A stretch of 64,000 nt of DNA from Gammaproteobacteria bacterium (GTDB lineage Bacteria > Pseudomonadota > Gammaproteobacteria > GRL18), in assembly GCA_016744995.1 (NCBI GenBank), contig JADGDG010000002.1:273942-337941 (forward strand), read 5' to 3'. Below, piece by piece: positions 34,287 through 42,624 of the stretch. Under the pieces are notes generated by a model. It worked only from the letters and a program-made list of their open reading frames with translations. It did no database searches and was not told the DNA's origin. Each line of letters opens with the position of its first letter. The first letter of the stretch is position 1. Position numbers and translations under genes: made by a program.

Positions 34287-36160
34287 TATTTCAACCTCTC
34301 TATAGAAGCTTCAGGGATCTTCACAATAAAGCAACTTCCCTGACCTAATTGACTTTCAACGCTCAGCACACCATCGCAGCTTTTTACAATGGCCTGAGAT
34401 ATTGGCAGACCTAATCCGGTACCATGAACATTATCCGCACGTCGGCTAAAGAAAGGCATGAAGATACTACCCAGATTTTCCTGAGAGATGCCAATACCAT
34501 TATCTTCAAAACGAACTATTATCATTTCTTCTTCCTTTGTACCGATAATTTTAAGCGTACCACCCTCTGGCATGGCATGAAATGCGTTTTGTATCAAGTT
34601 AAGAAAAACCATACGCAGTTCACTCTCACTGGCAAAAACACGTAACAATTGTTCCGGGAATGATTCAATGATCTCTATAGATGATTCATCAGCATCCCAT
34701 TTCACAAGACTATAAACATCCTCTACTGCTTTACAAACATCCACTAATTCCTGCTGACCCAACGGTGCAGAACTGAGCCGCAAAAGTCGGTCAGTCATTT
34801 GAATGCATTGATCCATTGACTGCGCAGCAATTTCCAGATAATTATTAATTTCAGGAGAACGTCGTTCTTTATCACTATGAGCTTGTTGTTGCTCTTCAAG
34901 CGTCACCTTCAGTGAATTGTGAGCTAATTTCATAGAGCTCAGTGGATTATATATCTCATGAGCGACATTAGCAGCAAGACGTCCCAGCTCAGATAATCGC
35001 TGTTCATGGGTAAAACGAACTTCATGGCTGAGATCACGAATAGACTCCACCATCAACATTTTCTGTTTACCATCTTTGATGATAGTCATTGGTGCGGCAA
35101 ATATCTCAACATCCAGAACCGTCCCATCACACTGAGTGTGATGACGAACTACTTTAAAGGGTTCTCCAGTTTTTTGAACTTCCTTTAGGGAACAGCTCAT
35201 CAAATCAGAAGGACAAGGTGTGTCCCTGTTTTGTGTAGCCACATAACATTTTTGTCCGACCCAATATTGATTTGCGCATCCAGTCTGCTCACGAAATGTC
35301 TGGTTCACCAGCAGCATATTAAAATCTTCATCAATAATACGTAAACCATCAGGAATAGCATCTACCATGGCTTGCAGAAAAAATTGCTCCTCTTCAAGAT
35401 CTTTCATACTGGCCTGAAGGTTTTCCGCCATAAAGTTAAAGGTGTCACCTAATACTGATAGTTCATCATTGCCCGCAAGTTTTACACGAGTATCCAGTTG
35501 GCCTTTTGCTAATGAATGACTGGCATTACTCAAGGTTTCCACTGACTTCAAAATAAAGCGATGAATAAACCACCAGCCACCAATTAAATTAATTATCACT
35601 ATCAAAGCACCGGCGCCCATAAGGAGCAGAGTTGTATTACGTGCTTTATGTCGAATAGAAGAGGCATCATAATCCACAACTAAAATGCCATTAATCGGAT
35701 TATCAGCCATGACACCATGACATTCCTGACATGGAGGTTTATTGTGGACAGGTCGGATACTTCGCAGGACTTCAATACCCTGCTCATCCTGAATAAAATA
35801 AGTGATTGGCTGTCGATTTTTAATCCAGTTGCCATCCAGAACCTGATCAATGTATTTTATGTGACTGGAAAAACGGACACGACCCTTAGGATTAACGATC
35901 TTTACACTCTTAATGTTAGTTTGCAGACCTAAACGTTTTACAATAGTAGCCAAGCCTGACAGATCGCGTTTAAGCATGGCATTTTCTAATGAGGACTGGA
36001 GCAAATTATTGACATCTCGGGCAGCCAGAGAACGTTCTTCTTCAAGTTCAGATTGATAGAAAGTCAAAAATAAGGCCAGGAAAACTAGTGAACTGATAAT
36101 AAAACCGGCAATTGTTGCCACTGTAAACTTGTAATTGAGATTTTTTACTAATTTACTCAT
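34286..36160 (-). CDS. Sensor histidine kinase with periplasmic heme-c motif
   Basis: 624 residues. TM1 (about 12-34), a periplasmic sensor with CQECH (144-148), TM2 (177-199), HAMP (200-253), a Cys-rich PAS domain (about 263-375, LVNQTFREQTGC to PCPSDLMSC), HisKA with His401 (NVAHEIYNP), and an HATPase domain with N, G1 and G2 boxes (NLIQNAFHAM, DNGIGI, GTGLGL). The CxxCH suggests covalently bound heme sensing redox state or a gas. ATG 36160 is chosen over GTG 36187, having GGGAG upstream. Partner of the adjacent NtrC-type regulator. Confidence 0.88.
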   Translation of the reverse strand: MSKLVKNLNYKFTVATIAGFIISSLVFLALFLTFYQSELEEERSLAARDVNNLLQSSLENAMLKRDLSGLATIVKRLGLQTNIKSVKIVNPKGRVRFSSHIKYIDQVLDGNWIKNRQPITYFIQDEQGIEVLRSIRPVHNKPPCQECHGVMADNPINGILVVDYDASSIRHKARNTTLLLMGAGALIVIINLIGGWWFIHRFILKSVETLSNASHSLAKGQLDTRVKLAGNDELSVLGDTFNFMAENLQASMKDLEEEQFFLQAMVDAIPDGLRIIDEDFNMLLVNQTFREQTGCANQYWVGQKCYVATQNRDTPCPSDLMSCSLKEVQKTGEPFKVVRHHTQCDGTVLDVEIFAAPMTIIKDGKQKMLMVESIRDLSHEVRFTHEQRLSELGRLAANVAHEIYNPLSSMKLAHNSLKVTLEEQQQAHSDKERRSPEINNYLEIAAQSMDQCIQMTDRLLRLSSAPLGQQELVDVCKAVEDVYSLVKWDADESSIEIIESFPEQLLRVFASESELRMVFLNLIQNAFHAMPEGGTLKIIGTKEEEMIIVRFEDNGIGISQENLGSIFMPFFSRRADNVHGTGLGLPISQAIVKSCDGVLSVESQLGQGSCFIVKIPEASIERLK

Positions 36161-36269
36161 CGCTGTACATTCTCCCAAACACACCAATTAAACAACGTTG
36201 AATGTGTTAATGCACTGGGTACTCCCCGGTACTTGCAACACTATTATACTAAGGAAAAAATATATATCT

Positions 36270-36284
36270 CTGACATTTTGTCAT
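36270..36284. promoter_or_regulatory. Palindromic activator site CTGACATTTTGTCAT
   Basis: Perfect TGACA-TTT-TGTCA core at 36271-36283, centred about 108 bp upstream of the -12 element of the sigma54 promoter at 36371. Confidence 0.6.
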
Positions 36285-36370
36285 ATCTGTAAAAAAAATT
36301 AACATCATCCTAAATAAATATTAAAAATATTCCCTCTAATAAGTACAAGTACTCATCACAATGATGCTAA

Positions 36371-36386
36371 TGGCGTATCTCTTGCT
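36371..36386 (+). promoter_or_regulatory. Sigma54-like promoter of the repeat-lipoprotein gene
   Basis: TGGCGT-ATCTC-TTGCT: GG (36372-36373) and GC (36384-36385) are separated by exactly 10 bp. Predicted start near 36397, 45 bp before the ATG. Confidence 0.65.
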
Positions 36387-36441
36387 ATATATCTCGTAGT
36401 AAACATTTTCCATCAACTAGTACCCATAATAAGGAATAGAT

Positions 36442-37269
36442 ATGCATATACAAAATCGATTATTACAAGGATTACTGACTGTCTCCCTGGCTGCTTGTGT
36501 CAGTAATACTCAAGCTCAGGGATCTGTTTCCAGTTTCGAACAATCCCTGGATAAGAGTTCCACAAGTCTTAAACAGACACAATCACAAACTGAACTTGAC
36601 AATATGCCAGCCAATTATGACTTGAAGGCGTTTGCAATGAAGCTAAAAACTCGAGGTTGGGATGTTAAACACAAATCCGATGGCAGTTTAATTTTGCTTC
36701 CTGAGACCCCTTCAGATCTGCAGGCAGGAAAAAATACCTCAACAAGCACTCAATGGCAACAATTGAAACAAAAGTTTCAAGAAGCAGGATGGTCAGCAGT
36801 AATTGATGCGGACAGCTCCATACGGCTAACTCCCCCAGATAGCGCAACTAAAGCAAGATCATCAGAAATAAATCCGGTAATTAAGGGCGACAAAAGGTAT
36901 TCCTATAATGACATGCAACAAAAACTACAAGCAAGTGGCTGGGAGGTTAATAAAAATTCCGATGGTAGTATTCTTCTCTATCCCCCTGAAGAAGCTACAC
37001 AAAACAATGCTGCTTCAAAAATGATTGTTTCCTGCCCCGGCATTAAAACCTCAAGCAATATCTCTTTGCCTGTTGATAGTTGGCAGGAGGCCCATGATAT
37101 AGCACAAAGCTGGTTGGATCATGAGTCTATTGCTGATAGTTCAGTAGGTAAGATCCGCAAAATATTTAATGTCTATATCATCAGCATTGTTGCTGATAAA
37201 ACACCTTTTAATCTCAAGCACCAAATCGCAATAAAAAACACTAATGGTGCAATAATTATCCTAAACTGA
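36442..37269 (+). CDS. Putative lipoprotein with three ~29-residue repeats
   Basis: 275 residues. The leader ends LAAC (Cys19), a lipobox. Three imperfect repeats lie at about 60-88, 104-133 and 154-183; each contains a helix K-L/F-x3-GW followed by a strand ending D-G/S-S-I-x-L-x-P-P (GWDVKHKSDGSLILLPE, GWSAVIDADSSIRLTPPD, GWEVNKNSDGSILLYPPE). A C-terminal domain (about 194-275) contains the only other Cys. No known family is recognised. It is preceded by a sigma54 promoter and palindrome, so it probably belongs to the respiratory regulon. Expected location is the periplasm or outer membrane. Confidence 0.7.
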   Translation: MHIQNRLLQGLLTVSLAACVSNTQAQGSVSSFEQSLDKSSTSLKQTQSQTELDNMPANYDLKAFAMKLKTRGWDVKHKSDGSLILLPETPSDLQAGKNTSTSTQWQQLKQKFQEAGWSAVIDADSSIRLTPPDSATKARSSEINPVIKGDKRYSYNDMQQKLQASGWEVNKNSDGSILLYPPEEATQNNAASKMIVSCPGIKTSSNISLPVDSWQEAHDIAQSWLDHESIADSSVGKIRKIFNVYIISIVADKTPFNLKHQIAIKNTNGAIIILN

Positions 37270-37298
37270 CCCCATTATGTCAGGGTGAATTTCTTATC

Positions 37299-37313
37299 CT
37301 GACAAATTGTCAC
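37299..37313. promoter_or_regulatory. Palindromic activator site CTGACAAATTGTCAC
   Basis: Perfect TGACA-AAT-TGTCA core (37300-37312), about 242 bp upstream of the -12 element at 37548. Confidence 0.55.
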
Positions 37314-37431
37314 TGCTAATAAACTTCTGAAGAAAACACCACAAGTATTTGTTTTTTAATATTATTAAAAAAACATTTACATAATCATAACAAACAACTT
37401 AGCCACCACCAATAAACCATTAAGAGAACTC

Positions 37432-37448
37432 CCTGACACAAAGTCAGG
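37432..37448. promoter_or_regulatory. Palindrome CCTGACACAAAGTCAGG
   Basis: 17-bp perfect palindrome with one deviation from TGACA-N3-TGTCA; centred 108 bp upstream of the -12 element of the next promoter, the same distance as at 36277. It could alternatively be a terminator stem of the preceding gene, since TTTTT follows. Confidence 0.55.
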
Positions 37449-37534
37449 TTTTTATAATCAAGCAATTTAACTTAAAGATTAAATAATTGATATATCTTTT
37501 TTCTTTCAACGACTTACAATTTTTTTTCAAGTAA

Positions 37535-37550
37535 TGGCACAGGCGTTGCT
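37535..37550 (+). promoter_or_regulatory. Consensus sigma54 promoter
   Basis: TGGCAC-AGGCG-TTGCT is an essentially perfect -24/-12 element (GG 37536-37537, GC 37548-37549). It reads into the small secreted protein and the Met-rich protein. Confidence 0.85.
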
Positions 37551-37610
37551 ACACAGAGAATCAAACACACAAAGCAACTCACAACTAAGTCACAATTAAG
37601 GATTCAATTT

Positions 37611-37916
37611 ATGAATATAAAAGTTAAGACTATTTTAACACCTTTAACGTGGTTATTTATGACTGCCACTGTTGCCACAACAGTCACGGCAGCAAATTAT
37701 CCCATTGCTGGCACGGCTCCTTCACAGCGGCCTGAAGGTGCACCTTCTATAGAATGGGTAGAACACAATCGTGCATGGTTTCAACATGCCCTGACGGGTA
37801 TCAACCGGCCTTATCCTGGCAGCCTCTACTTTCTGGACAACCAGGGAAACTGGTACACACCTTTTACCCATCCCGGTATGACAGGACCTTATGACCTGCG
37901 GAGATGGCATCACTAA
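37611..37916 (+). CDS. Small secreted protein, unknown, aromatic-rich
   Basis: 101 residues with a signal peptide (1-27, ending VTAA). The mature part is rich in Trp, Tyr, His and Pro (NRAWFQHALTGINRPYPGSL, then HPGMTGPYDLRRWHH). No Cys, no known fold. It follows the consensus sigma54 promoter by about 60 bp and precedes the Met-rich gene. A hairpin between the two genes (37922-37966) may tune relative expression. An exported partner of the Met-rich protein is a reasonable inference. Confidence 0.65.
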   Translation: MNIKVKTILTPLTWLFMTATVATTVTAANYPIAGTAPSQRPEGAPSIEWVEHNRAWFQHALTGINRPYPGSLYFLDNQGNWYTPFTHPGMTGPYDLRRWHH

Positions 37917-37921
37917 TTTCA

Positions 37922-37966
37922 GGTTATTGTGACAAAGGGGGTCAGCATTTTCTTATCACAATAACC
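37922..37966 (+). terminator. Intercistronic hairpin before the Met-rich gene
   Basis: GGTTATTGTGA and TCACAATAACC form a perfect 11-bp stem with a 23-nt loop. No T-tract follows, so RNA processing or stability control is as likely as termination. Confidence 0.5.
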
Positions 37967-38021
37967 CGCAATATCTGACTGGAATGGTTCCAGGAAGACT
38001 CTAATTCCTTAGGAGGAAAAC

Positions 38022-39092
38022 ATGAAAATTCGAATGCTAACATTGACTAAGCAAATTAAAAAAGTTTTGGGCGCAGCAGCTATTGTTACTGCAGTTGCAG
38101 CAACTTCTGTTAGTGCCAGTATGTATGGCATGAGCGGCATGAATGGCATGTCTGGAATGAACGGCATGGGCGGTATGTCTGGAATGAACGGCATGAGCGG
38201 TATGTCTGGAATGAATGGCATGAGCGGTATGTCTGGAATGGGCGGTATGTCTGGAATGGGCGGTATGTCTGGCATGAGCGGCATGAATGGCTACTTTAAG
38301 ATCACTCCCCAGGGACAAATCTTCTTTTACCCCGCAACAGGTATGAGTGGCATGTCTGGCATGAGCGGTATGTCTGGAATGAACGGCATGAGCGGTATGT
38401 CTGGCATGGGCGGTATGTCCGGAATGAACGGCATGGGCGGTATGTCTGGAATGAACGGCATGGGCGGTATGTCTGGAATGAACGGCATGGGCGGTATGTC
38501 TGGAATGAATGGCATGGGCGGTATGTCTGGAATGAACGGCATGGGCGGTATGTCTGGAATGAATGGCATGGGCGGTATGTCTGGAATGAACGGCATGAGC
38601 GGTATGTCTGGAATGAATGGTCGTTGGGTCTGGAGACCTGCTGGCATGAGCGGTATGTCTGGAATGAATGGCATGGGCGGTATGTCTGGAATGAACGGCA
38701 TGGGTGGTATGTCTGGAATGAATGGCATGGGCGGTATGTCTGGAATGTCTGGAATGTCTGGAATGAACGGCATGGGCGGTATGTCTGGAATGAACGGCAT
38801 GAGCGGTATGTCTGGAATGAACGGCATGAGTGGTATGTCTGGAATGAACGGCATGAGCGGTATGTCCGGAATGGGCGGCATGTCTGGCATGAGCGGTTAC
38901 TTCAAGATAACTCCTAAAGGACAGATCTTCTTCTACCCTGCAACTGGTATGGGCGGCATGTCCGGAATGAATGGCATGAGCGGTATGTCTGGAATGAACG
39001 GTATGGGCGGTATGTCTGGAATGAACGGCATGAGCGGTATGTCTGGAATGAACGGCATGGGTGGTATGTCTGGAATGACTACCTGGAGATAA
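38022..39092 (+). CDS. Exported (Gly-Met-X)n repeat protein, roughly one quarter methionine
   Basis: 356 residues. A Sec signal (1-32, ending SVSA) precedes runs of the tripeptide Gly-Met-X, X = Ser, Asn or Gly. Aromatic modules interrupt the runs: YFKITPQGQIFFYPAT (91-106), RWVWRPA (201-207) and YFKITPKGQIFFYPAT (293-308). It ends TTWR. A strong ribosome site (AGGAGG) precedes ATG 38022. No family is recognised. Thioether-rich repeats could bind Cu(I)/Ag(I), scavenge oxidants as Met sulfoxide, or form a structural coat such as a sulfur-globule envelope; none is proven. A strong terminator follows. Confidence 0.85.
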   Translation: MKIRMLTLTKQIKKVLGAAAIVTAVAATSVSASMYGMSGMNGMSGMNGMGGMSGMNGMSGMSGMNGMSGMSGMGGMSGMGGMSGMSGMNGYFKITPQGQIFFYPATGMSGMSGMSGMSGMNGMSGMSGMGGMSGMNGMGGMSGMNGMGGMSGMNGMGGMSGMNGMGGMSGMNGMGGMSGMNGMGGMSGMNGMSGMSGMNGRWVWRPAGMSGMSGMNGMGGMSGMNGMGGMSGMNGMGGMSGMSGMSGMNGMGGMSGMNGMSGMSGMNGMSGMSGMNGMSGMSGMGGMSGMSGYFKITPKGQIFFYPATGMGGMSGMNGMSGMSGMNGMGGMSGMNGMSGMSGMNGMGGMSGMTTWR

Positions 39093-39163
39093 GATCATTT
39101 TACTTCACTCCACTGCACACGGATGTGCATGATTACATGTGCAGGGATGCACTATTTATTACA

Positions 39164-39187
39164 GGCGCCTGGAAGCGCCATTTTTTT
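39164..39187 (+). terminator. Rho-independent terminator after the Met-rich gene
   Basis: GGCGC-CTGGAA-GCGCC followed by ATTTTTTT. A second small hairpin, TGCACA-CGGA-TGTGCA, lies upstream at 39114-39129. Confidence 0.85.
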
Positions 39188-39210
39188 AAGTAGCCCGAGG
39201 TCAAAACAAA

Positions 39211-39999
39211 ATGAAAAGATATTATCTATTCCTGACATTAATTCCACTATCAATATTTGCTATGACTCTCCCTGCAGCTGAAAAGACAATAGATTATCAA
39301 CGTGCACAATGGGATCCTATCCATTTCCAACCTGCTATCGCATCAGCAACTAATAAACAATGTCTGAGCTGTCATCAGGAAGTGCTTGATCGAAAGCTAC
39401 AAACAAAATCACCGGCTGGTGTTGAAGCAGCATCTACTCTGGCCTGGTATCAGACACTAACAAGTTATAAAGGTCCACAACAAACTTTTCATCAACGCCA
39501 TTTAACTAGTGATCTGGCAACACAGGTCATGGATATGAAATGTACAACATGCCATCAGGGCAGTAATCCACGTGAAGAGGCTATCATTCCACCAGATCAA
39601 AATCAGGATCAATTTACTTTACGTAAATCAGTTAATCCCGAAACTTGTCTTATGTGTCATGGAGAGTTTCCAGATTACAAACGTATGGGACTAACATCAC
39701 ACTGGAATAGCTCAAGAGACATATTTCAGAACAACTGTCTGCTTTGCCATGTCGGTGTTCGTACAACACGCCATCAGGTTAATTTCCTCAAGGCTGAAGC
39801 CATAGAAACAGCAGGCAAAAAAGATTCTGATGTCTGTTTTGGCTGCCATGGCGGTCGCCAGTGGTATCGCATTTCCTATCCTTATCCCAGACATGCATGG
39901 GATGGAATGGCTAAGGCAACACCCGATTGGGCAAAAGATCGACCCACTGAATCTCACCCAAGATTTAAACTCCAAACCAAAAAAGTAAGTAAAAAATAA
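39211..39999 (+). CDS. Periplasmic pentaheme cytochrome c
   Basis: 262 residues with a signal peptide (1-22) and five CxxCH sites: CLSCH (51-55), CTTCH (111-115), CLMCH (146-150), CLLCH (176-180) and CFGCH (209-213). The layout is of the NrfB/DmsE-type multiheme carriers that deliver electrons to periplasmic reductases. It lies 27 bp upstream of the molybdoenzyme gene. The cluster lacks a DmsC/NrfD membrane anchor, so this cytochrome probably replaces it as the link to the quinone pool, perhaps through the NrfD module at 26-30 kb. Confidence 0.85.
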   Translation: MKRYYLFLTLIPLSIFAMTLPAAEKTIDYQRAQWDPIHFQPAIASATNKQCLSCHQEVLDRKLQTKSPAGVEAASTLAWYQTLTSYKGPQQTFHQRHLTSDLATQVMDMKCTTCHQGSNPREEAIIPPDQNQDQFTLRKSVNPETCLMCHGEFPDYKRMGLTSHWNSSRDIFQNNCLLCHVGVRTTRHQVNFLKAEAIETAGKKDSDVCFGCHGGRQWYRISYPYPRHAWDGMAKATPDWAKDRPTESHPRFKLQTKKVSKK

Positions 40000-40026
40000 T
40001 AAACCTGGCTTAAAGGAAAATAAACT

Positions 40027-42603
40027 ATGAGTATTAAAGAAAGCTTTGACAAGCTTCAGCAACGTCTGAATCTTAGCCGACGCTCCTTTTTAAAAGGTAC
40101 GGCAACGGGTGCAGGTGTGCTTGCAACCAGTGGTCTGGTAGAGATGAAATATGGTAAGGAGGCTGAGGCTTTTGCCTATGAACCTTATCCTAAAGATGAT
40201 GAGCTGGAAACAGTCGTCACCAGTTGTGCACACAATTGTGGCTCACGTCACATGCTAGTTGCACATAAATGGAAAGACGTTATTGTCCGTCTGTCCAGTG
40301 ATGACGGTCGTTATCAAAAAGGTGGGAAATTCAACAAAGACACAATGGAAGAGCCACAATTAAGAGCCTGTTTACGGGGTCGTTCTTATCGTCAGCGTCT
40401 CTACTCTCCTGAGCGGTTACTTTATCCCATGATGCGTGTCGGTGAACGTGGTGAAGGAAAATTCAAACGTGTTTCATGGGATGAAGCACTGGATTTTGTG
40501 GTTAAGAAAATGAACCACCTTAAAAGCACCTACGGGCCCACCGCAATTCTGGATCAAAGCTATGCAGGCGCATCCTATGGCGTACTACATAAGTCTGACC
40601 AGATCGAAGGTTTATTAGGTCGCTTTTTAGGTATGTTTGGATGCCGCACAAACTCCTGGTCAGTCCCCTCATATGAAGCAACTACTGCCAGCTCAAAGTG
40701 GACTTATGGCACCATTCAGGATGGTAATGAGGACGATACTTACGCTGAATCAAAACTGATGATTATGTGGGGCTGGAATCCAGCCTATACCTTTCATGGC
40801 GGTAACACTTTTATGTATATGCGTATGGCCAAGCAGCGTGGTTGCAAATTTGTCCTGATTGATCCGCAATACACTGACTCAGCCGCGGCCTATGATGCCT
40901 GGTGGATCCCCATCAAACCAAATACCGATGCTGCCATGATGGCTGGTATGGCACATTATATTTTTGCTAATAACTTACAGGATCAGGAATTTATTAATAG
41001 TTTTGTTCAAGGAATGGACGCAGGAACTATGCCTGACTGGAGTAAAGATTCAGCCAATGGTACAGAAAATTTCAAAGATTACATCATGGGTACTTATGAT
41101 GATCAGCCTAAGACTCCAGAATGGGCCGCTAAAATCTGTGGTGTTCCTGCAAAAGACATTATAAAACTGGCAGATATGTATGCCACAACCAAACCAGCTG
41201 CTCTAAAAGCATCCTGGGCACCTGGACGTAACGCCTATGGCGAGCAATACAGCCGCATGGCTGCAGCATTACAGGCAATGACTGGTAATATTGGTAAACT
41301 CGGTGGTTGTGCAGAAGGTGTCGGTAAAGGCTGGCATGCTGAAGCTGTTGCTTACCCTTATGATCAATATGCCAATATCTGGTTCCAGGCCATTAAATCG
41401 GATCGCTGGGCCCATTGTGTATTGAATTATCCCAATGTTAAACGCGAAGAGGTTGGTCTCTGGCCTCGCCAGGATGCAACTGACGGTCAAATTCCTAATA
41501 TTAAAGGGATTTTCTGGCAGGGCTCTGACTGGCTCAATCAGCTCACCAATATCAATAAAGATCTTGAAGCAATGAAAATGCTCGAACTGGTAGTCTGTAT
41601 GGATTCTACCATCACCCCCTCAGGTATCTGGGCAGACATATTATTGCCAGTATCCACTCACTTTGAACGACACGACACTGCCCTGCCCTGGTATAAGGGA
41701 CACTATTACATTCATCGTCCAAAAGTTATTGAACCCATGGGCGAGTCAAAAACTGACATTCAGATTTTTACTGAATTAGCCTATCGCATTGGCGGTAATG
41801 TCTTTGGTAAAGCCTATAACCCCAAAGCAAACCGTGATTACTTCCACGACAATGATGCGGTCGATGAGGCTTATCTTAAGGAGTGGTGGGAAACACAGGT
41901 TATGGCTCATCAACATGTTGAAATGCCATGGAATGAGTTTAAAAAATATGGTGTCTATAAATTCAAACTGGATCGTCCACATGTTGCTTTTCAGGATCAG
42001 ATAGAAAAAGGCAAACGCTTCCAGACTGCTTCAGGAAAAATTGAAATACTCAGTACTCAACTGGCTAATATTGCTGACTGGAAGAAGACCAAATACGGTT
42101 ATCATATTCCTTCTATTCCAAAATGGATTGAACCCTGGGAGTCATTGAATTCACCAAAAACCAAAAAATGGCCCTTTCATATGATTTCTCCACATCCAAG
42201 ATGGCGTACGCACTCTATCTTCAATAACTGTTCCTGGTTACGTGAGACCTATGAACAGGAAGTAACTATGAACGCATCTGATGCAAAAAAGGTGGGCATT
42301 AAAAATGGTGATACAGTCGAAGTATGGAATGACCGAGGAAAAATTATTCTTCCCGCTTATGTTACAGAACGTTGTATGCCCGGCGTATTAGTAGTCCATG
42401 AAGGAGCCTGGATGGATCTGGATGAAAATGGCATTGACCGGGCAGGCAACCCAGACTTTCTGACTCTTGATGAACCTAGTCCTGCCGGTTCTTTTGCTTA
42501 CAATACTGTGTTATGTAATATACAAAAAACTGATCTGGTGCATCGTCCCGGCTGGGACAAACTGGCTACTTCCCGCGCTCATGTTTTTCGTCGCGATTAC
42601 TAA
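40027..42603 (+). CDS. DMSO reductase-family molybdopterin oxidoreductase, catalytic subunit
   Basis: 858 residues. Tat signal SRRSFLK (17-23). The N-terminal Fe-S motif is C67-x3-C71-x3-H75 with C115 downstream (RACLRGRSYRQRL), so the usual third Cys is His. Molybdopterin-binding regions typical of DmsA-like enzymes follow (SVPSYEATTASSKWTYGT near 215-232; VVCMDSTITPSGIWADILLP; FHMISPHPRWRTHSIF; GIKNGDTVEVWNDRG). It reduces or oxidises a periplasmic oxo-substrate; sulfoxide, N-oxide or a sulfur oxyanion cannot be told apart from sequence. It forms an operon with the pentaheme cytochrome, Fe-S subunit and chaperone genes. Confidence 0.88.
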   Translation: MSIKESFDKLQQRLNLSRRSFLKGTATGAGVLATSGLVEMKYGKEAEAFAYEPYPKDDELETVVTSCAHNCGSRHMLVAHKWKDVIVRLSSDDGRYQKGGKFNKDTMEEPQLRACLRGRSYRQRLYSPERLLYPMMRVGERGEGKFKRVSWDEALDFVVKKMNHLKSTYGPTAILDQSYAGASYGVLHKSDQIEGLLGRFLGMFGCRTNSWSVPSYEATTASSKWTYGTIQDGNEDDTYAESKLMIMWGWNPAYTFHGGNTFMYMRMAKQRGCKFVLIDPQYTDSAAAYDAWWIPIKPNTDAAMMAGMAHYIFANNLQDQEFINSFVQGMDAGTMPDWSKDSANGTENFKDYIMGTYDDQPKTPEWAAKICGVPAKDIIKLADMYATTKPAALKASWAPGRNAYGEQYSRMAAALQAMTGNIGKLGGCAEGVGKGWHAEAVAYPYDQYANIWFQAIKSDRWAHCVLNYPNVKREEVGLWPRQDATDGQIPNIKGIFWQGSDWLNQLTNINKDLEAMKMLELVVCMDSTITPSGIWADILLPVSTHFERHDTALPWYKGHYYIHRPKVIEPMGESKTDIQIFTELAYRIGGNVFGKAYNPKANRDYFHDNDAVDEAYLKEWWETQVMAHQHVEMPWNEFKKYGVYKFKLDRPHVAFQDQIEKGKRFQTASGKIEILSTQLANIADWKKTKYGYHIPSIPKWIEPWESLNSPKTKKWPFHMISPHPRWRTHSIFNNCSWLRETYEQEVTMNASDAKKVGIKNGDTVEVWNDRGKIILPAYVTERCMPGVLVVHEGAWMDLDENGIDRAGNPDFLTLDEPSPAGSFAYNTVLCNIQKTDLVHRPGWDKLATSRAHVFRRDY

Positions 42604-42624
42604 TCAGACTTGAAGGAATAGAAG

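Noticed and set aside
37432..37448. Pure terminator of the lipoprotein gene
   Set aside because: A terminator role is possible (TTTTT follows), but it lies 163 bp after the stop and at exactly the activator distance seen for the other promoter, so it is listed as regulatory with moderate confidence.
38100..39080. CRISPR-like regular short repeats
   Set aside because: The repetition is coding, in phase with one reading frame and without unique spacers; no cas genes are present.
38037..39098. Long open frames on the minus strand and another plus frame across the Met-rich gene
   Set aside because: They are by-products of the ATG/GGC/AGC codon periodicity of the (Gly-Met-X)n repeat. They have no signal, ribosome site or plausible composition (His/Ser/Arg or Pro/Ile/Met repeats).
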